A stretch of DNA of 64,000 bases from Anaerococcus vaginalis ATCC 51170 (GTDB lineage: Bacteria; Bacillota; Clostridia; Tissierellales; Peptoniphilaceae). Made by a program: the position numbers and the translations under genes. This document shows positions 52,379 to 61,299 of the stretch, piece by piece. The notes under the pieces were generated by a model that was not told the origin of the DNA, did no database searches, and saw only the letters and a program-made list of their open reading frames with translations. Position 1 is the stretch's first letter, and the number at the start of each line of letters is the position of its first letter. Location: positions 1,072,911 through 1,136,910 of the forward strand of contig NZ_GG700527.1 in assembly GCF_000163295.1 (NCBI RefSeq), read 5' to 3'.

Positions 52379-53184
52379 TACCACATCTTCTTTCTTGTGT
52401 CATTTCCTTTTTTTAGTTGGGCTTTTAATTTATCTACGTCGTTATTTTTCAAATCATTTTTTAATTCTTCCAAGTTTTCCATCATTGTATTTATGTCCTC
52501 AATCAAAAAATCCTTGTTTAATAAAAATAATTCTGACCATAAGTTTTCATCAATCTTTGAAACTCTTGTCATATCTTTTAAACTCCCAGCAGAAAATCCA
52601 TCATGGTAAATGCTTTTTTGATTTAATACATAAGCATTAGAAATCACATGACATAGTTGAGATGTAAAAGAAATCATTTCATCGTGTTTTTTGGGACTTG
52701 CCTTTACAAATTTGTCAAATCCAATTTTTTTAAATAAAGAAATTTCCTCATCATCTAAATCATCAACATAAATCATAGAAGCATTAATGTATAAATCTTT
52801 TAAAGAAGATTCAAAGCCATAAACTTCTCTACCAGCCATAGGATGAATTGATTTATATACGAAAGAATATTTTTCTGATAATTTTTTTATATATGGATAC
52901 AAATTATTTTTTACTCCCGAAATTTCCATAACAGTTTTGGATAGATATTTATAATTTTCTCCAACAAATTTTTTTATGGTTAATGGATTTAAACAAATAA
53001 TTGTAAGATCCATATTTTTTAATTCATTCTTATCTTCAATTATTTTTATACCAAAATTCTTAGCCGATTTTTTCGTTTTTTCATCAATATCATAGCCATA
53101 AACTATATTATCACTATACTCTATAAAAGCCTTAGCAAAAGAACCGCCCATTAATCCTAAACCAACTATAGCAATTTTTTTCAT
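52378..53184 (-). CDS. tyrA: Prephenate dehydrogenase
   Basis: 268-residue NAD(P)-dependent enzyme making 4-hydroxyphenylpyruvate for tyrosine. Rossmann loop IVGLGLMGGSFA, KSIHPMAGRE with the catalytic His, FTSQLCHVISNAY and DMTRVSKID. No ACT domain, so no obvious tyrosine-feedback module. First gene of the aromatic operon; it depends on the mutase domain of the downstream fusion for prephenate. GAGGGAT ribosome site. Confidence 0.94.
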   Translation of the reverse strand: MKKIAIVGLGLMGGSFAKAFIEYSDNIVYGYDIDEKTKKSAKNFGIKIIEDKNELKNMDLTIICLNPLTIKKFVGENYKYLSKTVMEISGVKNNLYPYIKKLSEKYSFVYKSIHPMAGREVYGFESSLKDLYINASMIYVDDLDDEEISLFKKIGFDKFVKASPKKHDEMISFTSQLCHVISNAYVLNQKSIYHDGFSAGSLKDMTRVSKIDENLWSELFLLNKDFLIEDINTMMENLEELKNDLKNNDVDKLKAQLKKGNDTRKKMW

Positions 53185-53218
53185 TATTTATCCCTCATAT
53201 TTAAATATTTTTATTTAT

Positions 53219-53227
53219 ATTATATCA
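53219..53227 (-). promoter_or_regulatory. Extended -10 promoter of the aromatic operon
   Basis: Minus strand TGATATAAT (TG-n-TATAAT) 35 nt upstream of tyrA; -35 weak (TGTTTA, 16-nt spacer). Confidence 0.5.
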
Positions 53228-53253
53228 AAAAAAATTTTAGTAAACACAAAAAT

Positions 53254-53279
53254 ACTGCTGCAAAATATTTTGCAGCAGT
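53254..53279 (-). terminator. Terminator of hpf
   Basis: ACTGCTGCAAAAT against ATTTTGCAGCAGT, 26-nt perfect palindrome, then ATTTTTG on the minus strand. Confidence 0.85.
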
Positions 53280-53288
53280 TAATTTATT

Positions 53289-53822
53289 TTATTCGGGAAT
53301 AATTAATCCGTAATGTCCATCTTTTCTTTTATATACAAGTCTTGTTTTCATTTCCTCATCATCTAAGTATATGAAGAAATCATGATTTAATAATTCCATT
53401 TGCATACAAGCTTCTTCATCGCTCATAGGTCTTAGAACTATTTCTTTTTGTCTTTTAATTTTTGGAATATTTTCCTCTTTTCCTTCTTCAATGTTATCAA
53501 AGGATTCAAATTTAATTGATTCACCATTTCTTCTATTTCTTTGAAGTTTTGTTTTTTGTTTTCTAATTTGACGAACCAAAGCATCTATTACCTTATCAAT
53601 TCCAGTTGAGAAATTATCATTTACTTCCTCAGCTCTTAAAATTGTTCCGCCTTTAAGAAAAATGGTTGATTCAACTTTTTTTAAATTACCTTCGGTAGAA
53701 AATTTGAGGTCCATTTCTTCTTCCTTGTTGAAATATTTGTCAAGCCTATCAAATTTTTCCTTAGCTTCTTCTTTTAAGCTTTCATAAACATTGATGTTTT
53801 TACCTTTAATATTTAATTTCAT
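53289..53822 (-). CDS. hpf: Long-form ribosome hibernation promoting factor
   Basis: 177 residues. The N-terminal HPF/RaiA domain (MKLNIKGKNINVYESLKE, basic KQKTKLQRNRR) binds the 30S decoding site. The C-terminal domain (about 120-177: KIKRQKEIVLRPMSDEEACMQME, HDFFIYLDDE) mediates 100S dimer formation. Monocistronic; its promoter has sigma-B-like spacing and boxes. GGAGG ribosome site. Confidence 0.94.
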   Translation of the reverse strand: MKLNIKGKNINVYESLKEEAKEKFDRLDKYFNKEEEMDLKFSTEGNLKKVESTIFLKGGTILRAEEVNDNFSTGIDKVIDALVRQIRKQKTKLQRNRRNGESIKFESFDNIEEGKEENIPKIKRQKEIVLRPMSDEEACMQMELLNHDFFIYLDDEEMKTRLVYKRKDGHYGLIIPE

Positions 53823-53853
53823 ATTGAACCTCCGTCATTTTGATATTATATAT

Positions 53854-53878
53854 ATACCCCCGTAAGTTTAATGTAAAC
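53854..53878 (-). promoter_or_regulatory. Promoter of hpf, sigma-B-like
   Basis: Minus strand GTTTAC (53878-53873), 13-nt spacer, GGGTAT (53859-53854), close to the sigma-B consensus GTTTAA-N12-15-GGGTAT. The same bases also allow a sigma-A reading TTTACA-N17-TATATA. Confidence 0.5.
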
Positions 53879-53908
53879 CTTTAGTTTTTTCTTTATTAAA
53901 ATTTATTG

Positions 53909-53914
53909 TATAAT
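53909..53914 (+). promoter_or_regulatory. -10 box of the S9 peptidase gene
   Basis: TATAAT 23 nt before the ATG at 53937; AGGAGGAG ribosome site between. The -35 is not clear. Confidence 0.45.
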
Positions 53915-53936
53915 GAGATAAATGCAAGGAGGAGAA

Positions 53937-55847
53937 ATGGAAAAAACAAAAATTAATGATATTTTAACTTATGATTTTTATTCAAGTCTTGAAATATCTA
54001 ATGACGAAAAATATTTGGCTTTTTTAAAAACAAATGCCGATTTAGACGAAAATAAATACAATTCTTATCTTTATCTTTTTGATATAGAAAAAAATAAAAA
54101 ATATAAAGTTTCTGATAATAAAAATATTGGAATCTTTATTTTTGATGAAAATGATAATTTAATTTACAAGGAAAAATCCGACGATAAATTTGATTATTTT
54201 TATAAAAAAGATAAGTCAATGGGAGTTGGAAGTTTAGAATTTAAAATTGATAAAAATGTTTCATATATCAAAGATTTAAAAAATGGATATTATTTGATAA
54301 AAGCTTCTGACAAATTAAGTGAGGACGAAAGGAAAAAACAAAAGGAAAATTCTTTTTATAAGGAAGTTACCAAATTACCTTTTTGGTTTAATGGCACAGG
54401 TTATATAAATAATCAAAAACAAAGTCTTTACCTTTTCAAAAAAGAAGATAAAAGTCTTCAAAAAATTAGAAATTTTGAAAATGAAAGTCTAAATGCTTTT
54501 GCAATAAATAAAAACGCAAATAAATTAGCTCTAGTTTTGGGAAAAAATGATAATAAAGTTTCAAGGCTTAGAGATGATTTAGTAATTTTAGATTTAGAAA
54601 ATAAGGAAGAAAAAATTATAATCGAAAATGAATTTTCATATTATGATTTATTTTTTAATGACAAAGATGAAATTATTTTTGTGGCAAGTGATATGAGAAA
54701 AGGCGGAATAAATGAAGACGCCTTTATCTATAAAACCAATTTAACTGGCGAATATAAAAAAATAAGTCCTGATGATTTTGACAAATCTTTTGGCAATTCT
54801 ATTGGAAGCGATGCAAGATATGAAGCTTATAGGACTTTTTTTTACAAAAACAATAAATTTTATTTTGTAGTTACAGAAAAAGAAGAATCAAAACTTTATT
54901 CTTTAGATGAAAATGAAAATATAAAGCTAGAAATTTCTGGTTGCGTTGAAGATTTTGCAATAGCAAATGACAATATTTATTATTTTGCCATGACAGAAAA
55001 TAGAATTTCCCACTTAAAAGAAAAGAAAAATAACAAAATTTTACTTGATAATAAAATAAATTCATCACTTGGAAAAATCGAAGAATTTTTCTATGAATCA
55101 AACGGCGATAAAATTAGAGGATTTGTTCTTTTGCCAGTAGATTTTGATAAAAACAAAAAATATCCTACCATTTTATCAATCCACGGCGGACCAAAAACAG
55201 AATTTTCAAATATTTTCCACCACGAGCATCAAGTTTTTGCAAATGATGGATATATAATTATTTATACAAATCCACACGGTTCAAGTGGAAATGGCATAAA
55301 ATATTCTGATATTAGAGGAAAATATGGAACTATTGACTATGAAGATTTGATGAATTTTACAGATTTGGCTATAAAAAAATATCCACAAATTGATGAAAAT
55401 AATATGGGAGTTTATGGCGGATCTTATGGTGGATTTATGACAAATTGGATTGTTTCACACACAAACAGATTTAAGGCTGCAAATTCTCAAAGATCAATTT
55501 CAAATTGGACTTCATTCTATGGAGTTTCTGATATAGGATATTATTTTGCACCTGATCAAACAGGGGCAAATCCTTGGGATAATTTAGAAAAAATGTGGGA
55601 GCAATCTCCTATTAAGCATGCAAAAAATGTAAAAACTCCAACAATGTTTATTCATTCTGACGAAGATTATAGATGTCCATTAGAGCAAGGTCTTCAAATG
55701 TATACAAGAATAAAAGAAAATGGCGTTGATACAAAAATGTATATTTTTCATGGAGAAAATCACGAATTGTCAAGATCTGGAAAGCCAAAAGCAAGAATAA
55801 AAAGACTAGAAAAAATTAAAGAATGGTTTGATGGGTACTTGAAATGA
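53937..55847 (+). CDS. S9 family prolyl-oligopeptidase-type peptidase
   Basis: 636-residue cytoplasmic serine peptidase resembling acylaminoacyl-peptidase/dipeptidyl-peptidase. A beta-propeller-like N-terminal part (about 1-370) precedes an alpha/beta-hydrolase domain: ILSIHGGPKTEF, nucleophile in YGGSYGGFMTNW, Asp in HSDEDYRCP, His in GENHELSR. The ATG at 53937 is set by GGAGGAG; the ATG at 53922 overlaps it. It overlaps the next gene by 4 nt. Confidence 0.92.
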   Translation: MEKTKINDILTYDFYSSLEISNDEKYLAFLKTNADLDENKYNSYLYLFDIEKNKKYKVSDNKNIGIFIFDENDNLIYKEKSDDKFDYFYKKDKSMGVGSLEFKIDKNVSYIKDLKNGYYLIKASDKLSEDERKKQKENSFYKEVTKLPFWFNGTGYINNQKQSLYLFKKEDKSLQKIRNFENESLNAFAINKNANKLALVLGKNDNKVSRLRDDLVILDLENKEEKIIIENEFSYYDLFFNDKDEIIFVASDMRKGGINEDAFIYKTNLTGEYKKISPDDFDKSFGNSIGSDARYEAYRTFFYKNNKFYFVVTEKEESKLYSLDENENIKLEISGCVEDFAIANDNIYYFAMTENRISHLKEKKNNKILLDNKINSSLGKIEEFFYESNGDKIRGFVLLPVDFDKNKKYPTILSIHGGPKTEFSNIFHHEHQVFANDGYIIIYTNPHGSSGNGIKYSDIRGKYGTIDYEDLMNFTDLAIKKYPQIDENNMGVYGGSYGGFMTNWIVSHTNRFKAANSQRSISNWTSFYGVSDIGYYFAPDQTGANPWDNLEKMWEQSPIKHAKNVKTPTMFIHSDEDYRCPLEQGLQMYTRIKENGVDTKMYIFHGENHELSRSGKPKARIKRLEKIKEWFDGYLK

Positions 55848-56725
55848 AAGGAAAAATAAAATCAAAAAAAACTAAAAAATTTATTTTTACCCTAATCGAA
55901 AGAGCAAAGTCCCACGATATTATGACCTTGGCGTCTTCTCTTTCATATTATTTTTTGTCAGCTGCAATTCCCATGCTTTTGGTTTTGTTAAATCTTGTCA
56001 CAAAATATATGAAAGGTAACGAAGATGTAATTGTAGAATTTATTGAGCTTTTGCCAGAAACAATAAGAGGTGTAATTTTGATGCTTGTAAAATCAATTAT
56101 TAATTCATCATCAGTTTCAACACTTTCTACAATCACATTGATATTTGCCCTTTGGTCAGCATCAAAAGGAGTTTCAAAAATAATTCTTGCAATAAATGTA
56201 GCCTACGGACTTGAAGACGATCATTCCATGATAAAAAATAAAATATTTGGATTCTTATATACCTTTATCCTTATTTTTATCCTAATATTTTTATTTTTGC
56301 TAAGAATTTATTCAAATGGAATTTTAAATTTAATAGAAAATGTATTGCAACTTGTAAATTCTTCATTTTCTCTTGAAGAATTTACTTGGCTAATTAATTT
56401 GGTTTCAGGAATACTTCCACCAATAATTTTAATTCTTGGTCTAAGCCTTTTATACAAGTGTGCGCCTTACAATAATTCAATAAAAATAAGCTTCAAAGAC
56501 GCCTTTGTCGGCTCAATTTCTACAACAATTATGATTACCATAACAAGCTTTGCCTATTCATTTTTCTTAAATAATATGAGCAATATGTCCGTTATTTACG
56601 GAGCCTTGGCAGGAATTATAGCCTTATTAGTTTGGATGCTTTTATTTTCATTGACAATAATTTTGGGAGCAGAAATCATTGCAGCCTATATGAAAACAAA
56701 AAATAAATTTACAGGATTAAATTAA
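55844..56725 (+). CDS. YihY/BrkB-like membrane protein
   Basis: 293 residues, six predicted TM helices, with MTLASSLSYYFLSAAIPMLL, ALWSASKGVSKII and AYSFFLNNMSNMSVIYGALAGIIALLVWM motifs of the YihY/virulence-factor BrkB family. Transport function is not established. Coupled to the S9 peptidase by a 4-nt overlap, with no obvious shared pathway. Confidence 0.88.
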   Translation: MKGKIKSKKTKKFIFTLIERAKSHDIMTLASSLSYYFLSAAIPMLLVLLNLVTKYMKGNEDVIVEFIELLPETIRGVILMLVKSIINSSSVSTLSTITLIFALWSASKGVSKIILAINVAYGLEDDHSMIKNKIFGFLYTFILIFILIFLFLLRIYSNGILNLIENVLQLVNSSFSLEEFTWLINLVSGILPPIILILGLSLLYKCAPYNNSIKISFKDAFVGSISTTIMITITSFAYSFFLNNMSNMSVIYGALAGIIALLVWMLLFSLTIILGAEIIAAYMKTKNKFTGLN

Positions 56726-56784
56726 GAAAAAATAAAAATTTTAAAATTATTGAGTCAAAAAACAAGAGCTTTTGGAGTGATTTA

Positions 56785-57321
56785 ATGAAAAAAGACCTAA
56801 GACGTTATTTTATAAATAACAGAAAAAAAATCCCAAAAACCGATAAAAAAAATTGGGATGAAAAAATAAAAAATAAACTTATATCAAGCGATTATTATAA
56901 AAATGCCAAGTCGATTTTTATTTATTATTCAACAGAAGATGAAATTGATACAAAAAAAATAATAAAACAAGCATTTTTAGATAAAAAGGAAGTTTATATA
57001 CCAAAAATTATAAAAAAATCTGAAATGATTCCAGTTTTGCTCACTTCATTTGACGATCTTATTGATGGAGCATATAAAATAAAAACATCAAAACTTGAAA
57101 AAAGTTTGGAAAAAATAGATCTTACCATAGTCCCAGGACTTTCCTTTGACAAAAATAAATTTAGACTTGGCTACGGCGGAGGATATTATGATTATTACAT
57201 AAAAAATCATAAGTCCTTTTACATCGGTTTATTTTATCAAATAAATAAATCTTATAAATTAAATTTCGATGATTTTGATCAAAAATTAGATTTAATAATT
57301 ACAGATAAAAAAATATTTTAA
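56785..57321 (+). CDS. 5-formyltetrahydrofolate cyclo-ligase
   Basis: 178-residue ATP-dependent enzyme that returns 5-formyl-THF to the folate pool as 5,10-methenyl-THF. N-terminal basic helix (KKDLRRYFINNRKK) and the signature VPGLSFDKNKFRLGYGGGYYDYY. GGAGTGA lies before the ATG; 59 nt after the YihY gene. Ends at a strong terminator. Confidence 0.93.
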   Translation: MKKDLRRYFINNRKKIPKTDKKNWDEKIKNKLISSDYYKNAKSIFIYYSTEDEIDTKKIIKQAFLDKKEVYIPKIIKKSEMIPVLLTSFDDLIDGAYKIKTSKLEKSLEKIDLTIVPGLSFDKNKFRLGYGGGYYDYYIKNHKSFYIGLFYQINKSYKLNFDDFDQKLDLIITDKKIF

Positions 57322-57350
57322 AATCCTAGCCAATTGGCTAGGATTTTTTG
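57321..57350. terminator. Bidirectional terminator
   Basis: AAATCCTAGCC, AATT, GGCTAGGATTT, with T-runs, between the cyclo-ligase gene and convergent serS. Confidence 0.9.
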
Positions 57351-57378
57351 AGTGTTTATAAATGAGTTTCTTTAATTT

Positions 57379-58668
57379 CTATTTATTTTTTGGAACAAGT
57401 TTTTCTATTCCACCCATATACATTTGAAGTGGTTTTGGAATTTTAACTGATCCGTCTTCTTGTAATAGGTTTTCTAAAAATGCAATTAACATTCTTGGAG
57501 GAGCTACTACTGTGTTATTTAATGTGTGAGCAAAATAATTTCCTTTTTCTCCTCTTAATCTTATTTTAAGTCTTCTTGCTTGAGCATCTCCAAGGTTTGA
57601 ACATGAACCTACTTCAAAATATTTTCCTTGTCTTGGGCTCCATGCTTCAACATCGCATGATTTTACTTTTAAATCTGCCAAATCTCCTGAGCAACATTCA
57701 AGTGTTCTTACAGGAATTTCTAATGATCTAAAAAATTCTACTGTATTTTTCCATAATTCATCGTAAAATTTCTTTGAATCTTCTGGTTTACAAATTATAA
57801 CCATTTCTTGTTTTTCAAATTGGTGGATTCTATAAACTCCACGTTCTTCAATTCCGTGAGCTCCAACTTCTTTTCTAAAACAAGGAGAATATGATGTCAT
57901 TCTTAGTGGCATTTCGTTTTCATCTGTGATTGAGTTTATAAATTTACCAATCATTGAGTGCTCACTTGTTCCGATTAAATATAAATCTTCGCCTTCGATT
58001 TTATACATCATATCTTCCATTTCAGCAAAGCTCATAACGCCTGTAACAACGTCAGATCTAATCATAAATGGTGGAATGTGATATTCATATCCCTTGTCAA
58101 TCATAAAATCTCTTGCATAAGAAAGAATTGCTGAGTGAAGTCTTGCAATATCTCCTTTTAAATAATAAAAACCTGCTCCTGATGTATCTCTTGCAGAATC
58201 TAAATCAATTCCATTAAAGCTTTCCATAATATCAACGTGATAAGGAACTTCAAAATCTGGAGTTACATTTTCTCCAAATCTTTCAATTTCTACATTTTCG
58301 CTGTCATCTTTTCCTATTGGAACTGAATCATCAATTATTTGTGGGATAACTTGCATTTTTTCTTTTAATTGGTCTTGGAATTTTCTTGTATCTTCTTCGA
58401 TTTGAACAAGTCTATCATTTATATCTGAAACTTCTTCTTTTACTTTTTCAGCTTCATCTTTTTTTCCTTGACCCATAAGAGCACCAATTTGTTTTGAAGT
58501 TTTATTTCTTTTTGCCCTTAAATTGTCTCCCTCTGTTTTTACATCTCTTAATTTTTCATCAAGCTTAATTACTTCATCAACCAAAACTAATTTTTCATCT
58601 TGAAATTTTTTCTTGATATTTTCTTTTACAAAATCTGGGTTTTCTCTTACAAATTTTATGTCTAACAT
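57379..58668 (-). CDS. serS: Seryl-tRNA synthetase
   Basis: Class II synthetase of 429 residues. An N-terminal long coiled-coil arm (about 30-105) contacts the tRNA-Ser variable arm. Catalytic motifs: LIGTSEHSM, SYSPCFRKEVGAHG (motif 2, FRxE) and NNTVVAPPRMLIAFLEN (motif 3). Full length. It has its own T-box leader with a TCC specifier. Confidence 0.97.
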   Translation of the reverse strand: MLDIKFVRENPDFVKENIKKKFQDEKLVLVDEVIKLDEKLRDVKTEGDNLRAKRNKTSKQIGALMGQGKKDEAEKVKEEVSDINDRLVQIEEDTRKFQDQLKEKMQVIPQIIDDSVPIGKDDSENVEIERFGENVTPDFEVPYHVDIMESFNGIDLDSARDTSGAGFYYLKGDIARLHSAILSYARDFMIDKGYEYHIPPFMIRSDVVTGVMSFAEMEDMMYKIEGEDLYLIGTSEHSMIGKFINSITDENEMPLRMTSYSPCFRKEVGAHGIEERGVYRIHQFEKQEMVIICKPEDSKKFYDELWKNTVEFFRSLEIPVRTLECCSGDLADLKVKSCDVEAWSPRQGKYFEVGSCSNLGDAQARRLKIRLRGEKGNYFAHTLNNTVVAPPRMLIAFLENLLQEDGSVKIPKPLQMYMGGIEKLVPKNK

Positions 58669-58692
58669 ATTTCCTCCTAAATTTTTTACAAT

Positions 58693-58880
58693 AAAAAAAT
58701 CTCATCCCAAAAGGGACGAGATTATCGCGGTACCACCCAATTTAATGAAATAAATTCATTCACTTTAAATTTATAAGCTCAAAGACGGATTCATTAACTT
58801 TCGCCAAAGATTTTCACCAACCATCTTCTCTCTAAAGGCTATTTTTAATTACTACTTCTCATCACAGCTTTATTCAATTA
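58693..58880 (-). promoter_or_regulatory. T-box riboswitch of serS
   Basis: Minus strand GGGTGGTACCGCG (58738-58726), then terminator CTCGTCCC-TTTT-GGGATGAG and T-run (58699-58693). Stem I elements AGAGAG and GGTGAAAATC precede it. The specifier is TCC (58789-58787), a serine codon, in ATGAA-TCC-GTCTTTGA. Confidence 0.93.
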
Positions 58881-58885
58881 ATTCT

Positions 58886-58913
58886 AATATACTTTTATTT
58901 TTGCTTTTTTCAA
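58886..58913 (-). promoter_or_regulatory. Promoter of serS, overlapping nnrE stop
   Basis: TTGAAA (58913-58908), 16-nt spacer, TATATT (58891-58886). The -35 covers the nnrE TGA. Confidence 0.55.
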
Positions 58914-59572
58914 ATATTTATAAATTTTTCGATTGCAATTTGAGGAAGACCTATATCACAAACTACAGTTTTATCTTTAAAATAATTATCTTCATAAAGA
59001 CCTTTTTTTAAAATTTGCATACAAACAATTAAGTCGCTGTCAACGTATGTGCCATAATTATTTTCCCCATTTGCATCAAAACCTGATGGCAAATCAATAG
59101 AAATTGTGTAGATATTTTTTTCATTTATCAAATCAATTATATTTGCATAAATTCCAGAAACAGGTCTATTCAAACCAGTTCCAAATATTCCATCAACAAT
59201 CGTATTTACCCTATCAAGATTTTTTCTCAAAAAATTCATATCTTCAATTGTTTCAATCGAATAAATATTTTTTGTAAGATTTTTGCAAGCATTATAATTT
59301 ATTATAAAATCTTTGCTTGCCTTGTTTTTATTTCCAATAATATAAATATCGCAATCCTTAGAAAGAGCAAGCAAATTTCTTGCAAGAGCAAGTCCATCAG
59401 CTCCATTGTTTCCACAAGAAACAATAAGAGCAAAAGAGTGTCTTATATCAAGATTAATATTTTCCATCACAGAAAGTGCTGCTCTTTCAACCAAACACAA
59501 AGACGGAATTTTAATTTCATTTATAGCGTAACTATCAATATTTTGCATGGTTTCACGATCTACTAAAAGCAT
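58910..59572 (-). CDS. nnrE: NAD(P)H-hydrate epimerase (YjeF_N domain only)
   Basis: 220-residue repair enzyme interconverting R- and S-NAD(P)HX. VSCGNNGADGLALARNL is the phosphate/ligand loop; VDGIFGTGLNRPVSGIY and ISIDLPSGFDANG follow. The C-terminal ADP-dependent dehydratase domain, often fused in bacteria, is absent. It follows the helicase-loader gene by 9 nt. Confidence 0.9.
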   Translation of the reverse strand: MLLVDRETMQNIDSYAINEIKIPSLCLVERAALSVMENINLDIRHSFALIVSCGNNGADGLALARNLLALSKDCDIYIIGNKNKASKDFIINYNACKNLTKNIYSIETIEDMNFLRKNLDRVNTIVDGIFGTGLNRPVSGIYANIIDLINEKNIYTISIDLPSGFDANGENNYGTYVDSDLIVCMQILKKGLYEDNYFKDKTVVCDIGLPQIAIEKFINI

Positions 59573-59581
59573 ATTTTACTC

Positions 59582-60541
59582 CTAAAATAAAAGTCTTAAA
59601 TCTTCTCCAAAAATTTCCATTACATGGCTAGAACCAATAATTCTTGAAAAAATCCTATCTCCATAAAACTCCATTAGCTCATCTTCAGAATAATTTGATG
59701 AAAAAATAATTGGTTTTTTGTTAATCATCCTATCATTAACAATTTCAAAAAGATTTGATTCATTAGAATTTCTGTCATTTTCGCTTCCCAAATCATCAAT
59801 AATTAAAAGGTCAGACTCAAAAATCAAATCATATCTTTCTTTTAATTCCTCTTTTCTTTCAGAAAAAGCATACAAATAATCATTCATAAATGAAAATAAT
59901 TTTGTAGCTGTAAGATAAATAACAGAATAATTTCTATCCAAAATTTCCTTGGCAATAGAATTTATCAAAAAAGTTTTGCCCCTTCCAACATCTCCAAATA
60001 TATAAAGATTTTTATAATTTTTTGAGAAATTTTCAACATACATTTTTGCATCATTTTGAATTCTAATTATATTTTCGTAGGGACTAATTGGATAATCTTT
60101 GTAAAGATTTTTAGAATATAAATTTGCGTTAAATGTTCTAAAATTTTCTCTTTGAACAAGCCTACTAATATTTGATTGGGAATATTTTTTCTCTATTATA
60201 AGTTTTTTTCTACACCTACAAATTTGTGTATTTACAAAACCTGTATCCTTACATATATCACAATGATAATGGATTTTTAAATAGTCTTTTGGGTAAGAAT
60301 TTTCAAGTAAAATTTCTTCCTTTTGCCTATCAAGCTCTTTCAATTTTTTCTTTAATTCATCTACATTAATTCCTTCTTGAGCCTTTGTTATTGCCATTTG
60401 CCCAATCGATGCAATAGTTTTGTCAATGACTTTAATTCTTGGAAATTTTTCATAGATTTCTTTTTTTCTTTTTTCTTGTTCTTCTTTATTTTTTATTCTT
60501 CTTTTTTCAATTATTCTTGAAATATTGTCATTGGGACTCAT
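59582..60541 (-). CDS. DnaC/DnaI-like helicase loader ATPase
   Basis: 319 residues. Basic N-terminus and helical region (1-85), zinc-finger-like YHCDICKDTGFVNTQICRC (about 93-111), then an AAA+ domain with Walker A IFGDVGRGKTFLINS and Walker B LLIIDDLGSE, as in DnaI. Predicted to load the DnaB helicase encoded 1.3 kb upstream in the same operon. It overlaps the DnaD-like gene by 4 nt (ATGA). Confidence 0.9.
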   Translation of the reverse strand: MSPNDNISRIIEKRRIKNKEEQEKRKKEIYEKFPRIKVIDKTIASIGQMAITKAQEGINVDELKKKLKELDRQKEEILLENSYPKDYLKIHYHCDICKDTGFVNTQICRCRKKLIIEKKYSQSNISRLVQRENFRTFNANLYSKNLYKDYPISPYENIIRIQNDAKMYVENFSKNYKNLYIFGDVGRGKTFLINSIAKEILDRNYSVIYLTATKLFSFMNDYLYAFSERKEELKERYDLIFESDLLIIDDLGSENDRNSNESNLFEIVNDRMINKKPIIFSSNYSEDELMEFYGDRIFSRIIGSSHVMEIFGEDLRLLF

Positions 60542-61299
60542 CTTATATCCCCTCCTTCAAGAATTTTTTTAAATCTTTCTTCCCTTGCCTTTTGAGCATA
60601 AGATTTTTCATTTGGATTTTTATTTTTTGACCTATAAACTTTTTTTGCACTCTTATATTTTCTTGGAGATTTTTCTCTCATTAATTTCGCTCTTTCTTCT
60701 TTTATTTTTAAGTCATTTAAGGAAAAAATACTTTGATCTCTCCAAGTTTTTAAAAATCCCATTACATATTTTACATCAACATTATTTACTTCTTTTGCTT
60801 GCCTAAAAGCTTCTGTAACAAGCTCAGGATCTTGTTTATATTCATCTAAAGTTTCGTGAATCCTTCTAATATCTTGTGGAGTAAGCTGTCTTTGAATAAT
60901 TCTTTCAACCTGATTAAACATTACAGATTTTCTTTTTGAAGTATCAAGCATATTTTCGCTTGCATTTGCCTTTGAATTTCCAAAATAAGCTTGTCTTAGA
61001 GAAATTATTTCAAGATAAAAAGTACCATCGCCCCTATCTTTTTTTCTAAATACTCCCATATTTGTCCAATATGAAATTATTTCGTTCATTTTTTCATCAT
61101 CAAAGGCAAGTTGTCTTTTTATTTTTTCTAAATCAACTTCTCCGCTAGATTTTAAATCCTTATATAAAAGCAAAAAAACTTTTAGGCTATCTCCGTCTGC
61201 CATGGGTACGTATGTATTTAAAAACATATTTTCAAATGATGTTTCTCCCATATCCAAACTTAAATTTTGAATTTTAAATTCCAAATTATTACCTTCCAT
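60538..61299 (-). CDS. DnaD-domain primosome protein
   Basis: 253 residues. The N-terminal winged-helix-like part (FENMFLNTYVPMADGDSLKVFLLLYKDL) and the DnaB_2/DnaD C-terminal domain with YVMGFLKTWRDQ are characteristic. A basic tail (about 210-253) may bind DNA. Likely bridges initiation or restart proteins and the helicase loader, as DnaD/DnaB of Bacillus do. Confidence 0.87.
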   Translation of the reverse strand: MEGNNLEFKIQNLSLDMGETSFENMFLNTYVPMADGDSLKVFLLLYKDLKSSGEVDLEKIKRQLAFDDEKMNEIISYWTNMGVFRKKDRGDGTFYLEIISLRQAYFGNSKANASENMLDTSKRKSVMFNQVERIIQRQLTPQDIRRIHETLDEYKQDPELVTEAFRQAKEVNNVDVKYVMGFLKTWRDQSIFSLNDLKIKEERAKLMREKSPRKYKSAKKVYRSKNKNPNEKSYAQKAREERFKKILEGGDIR

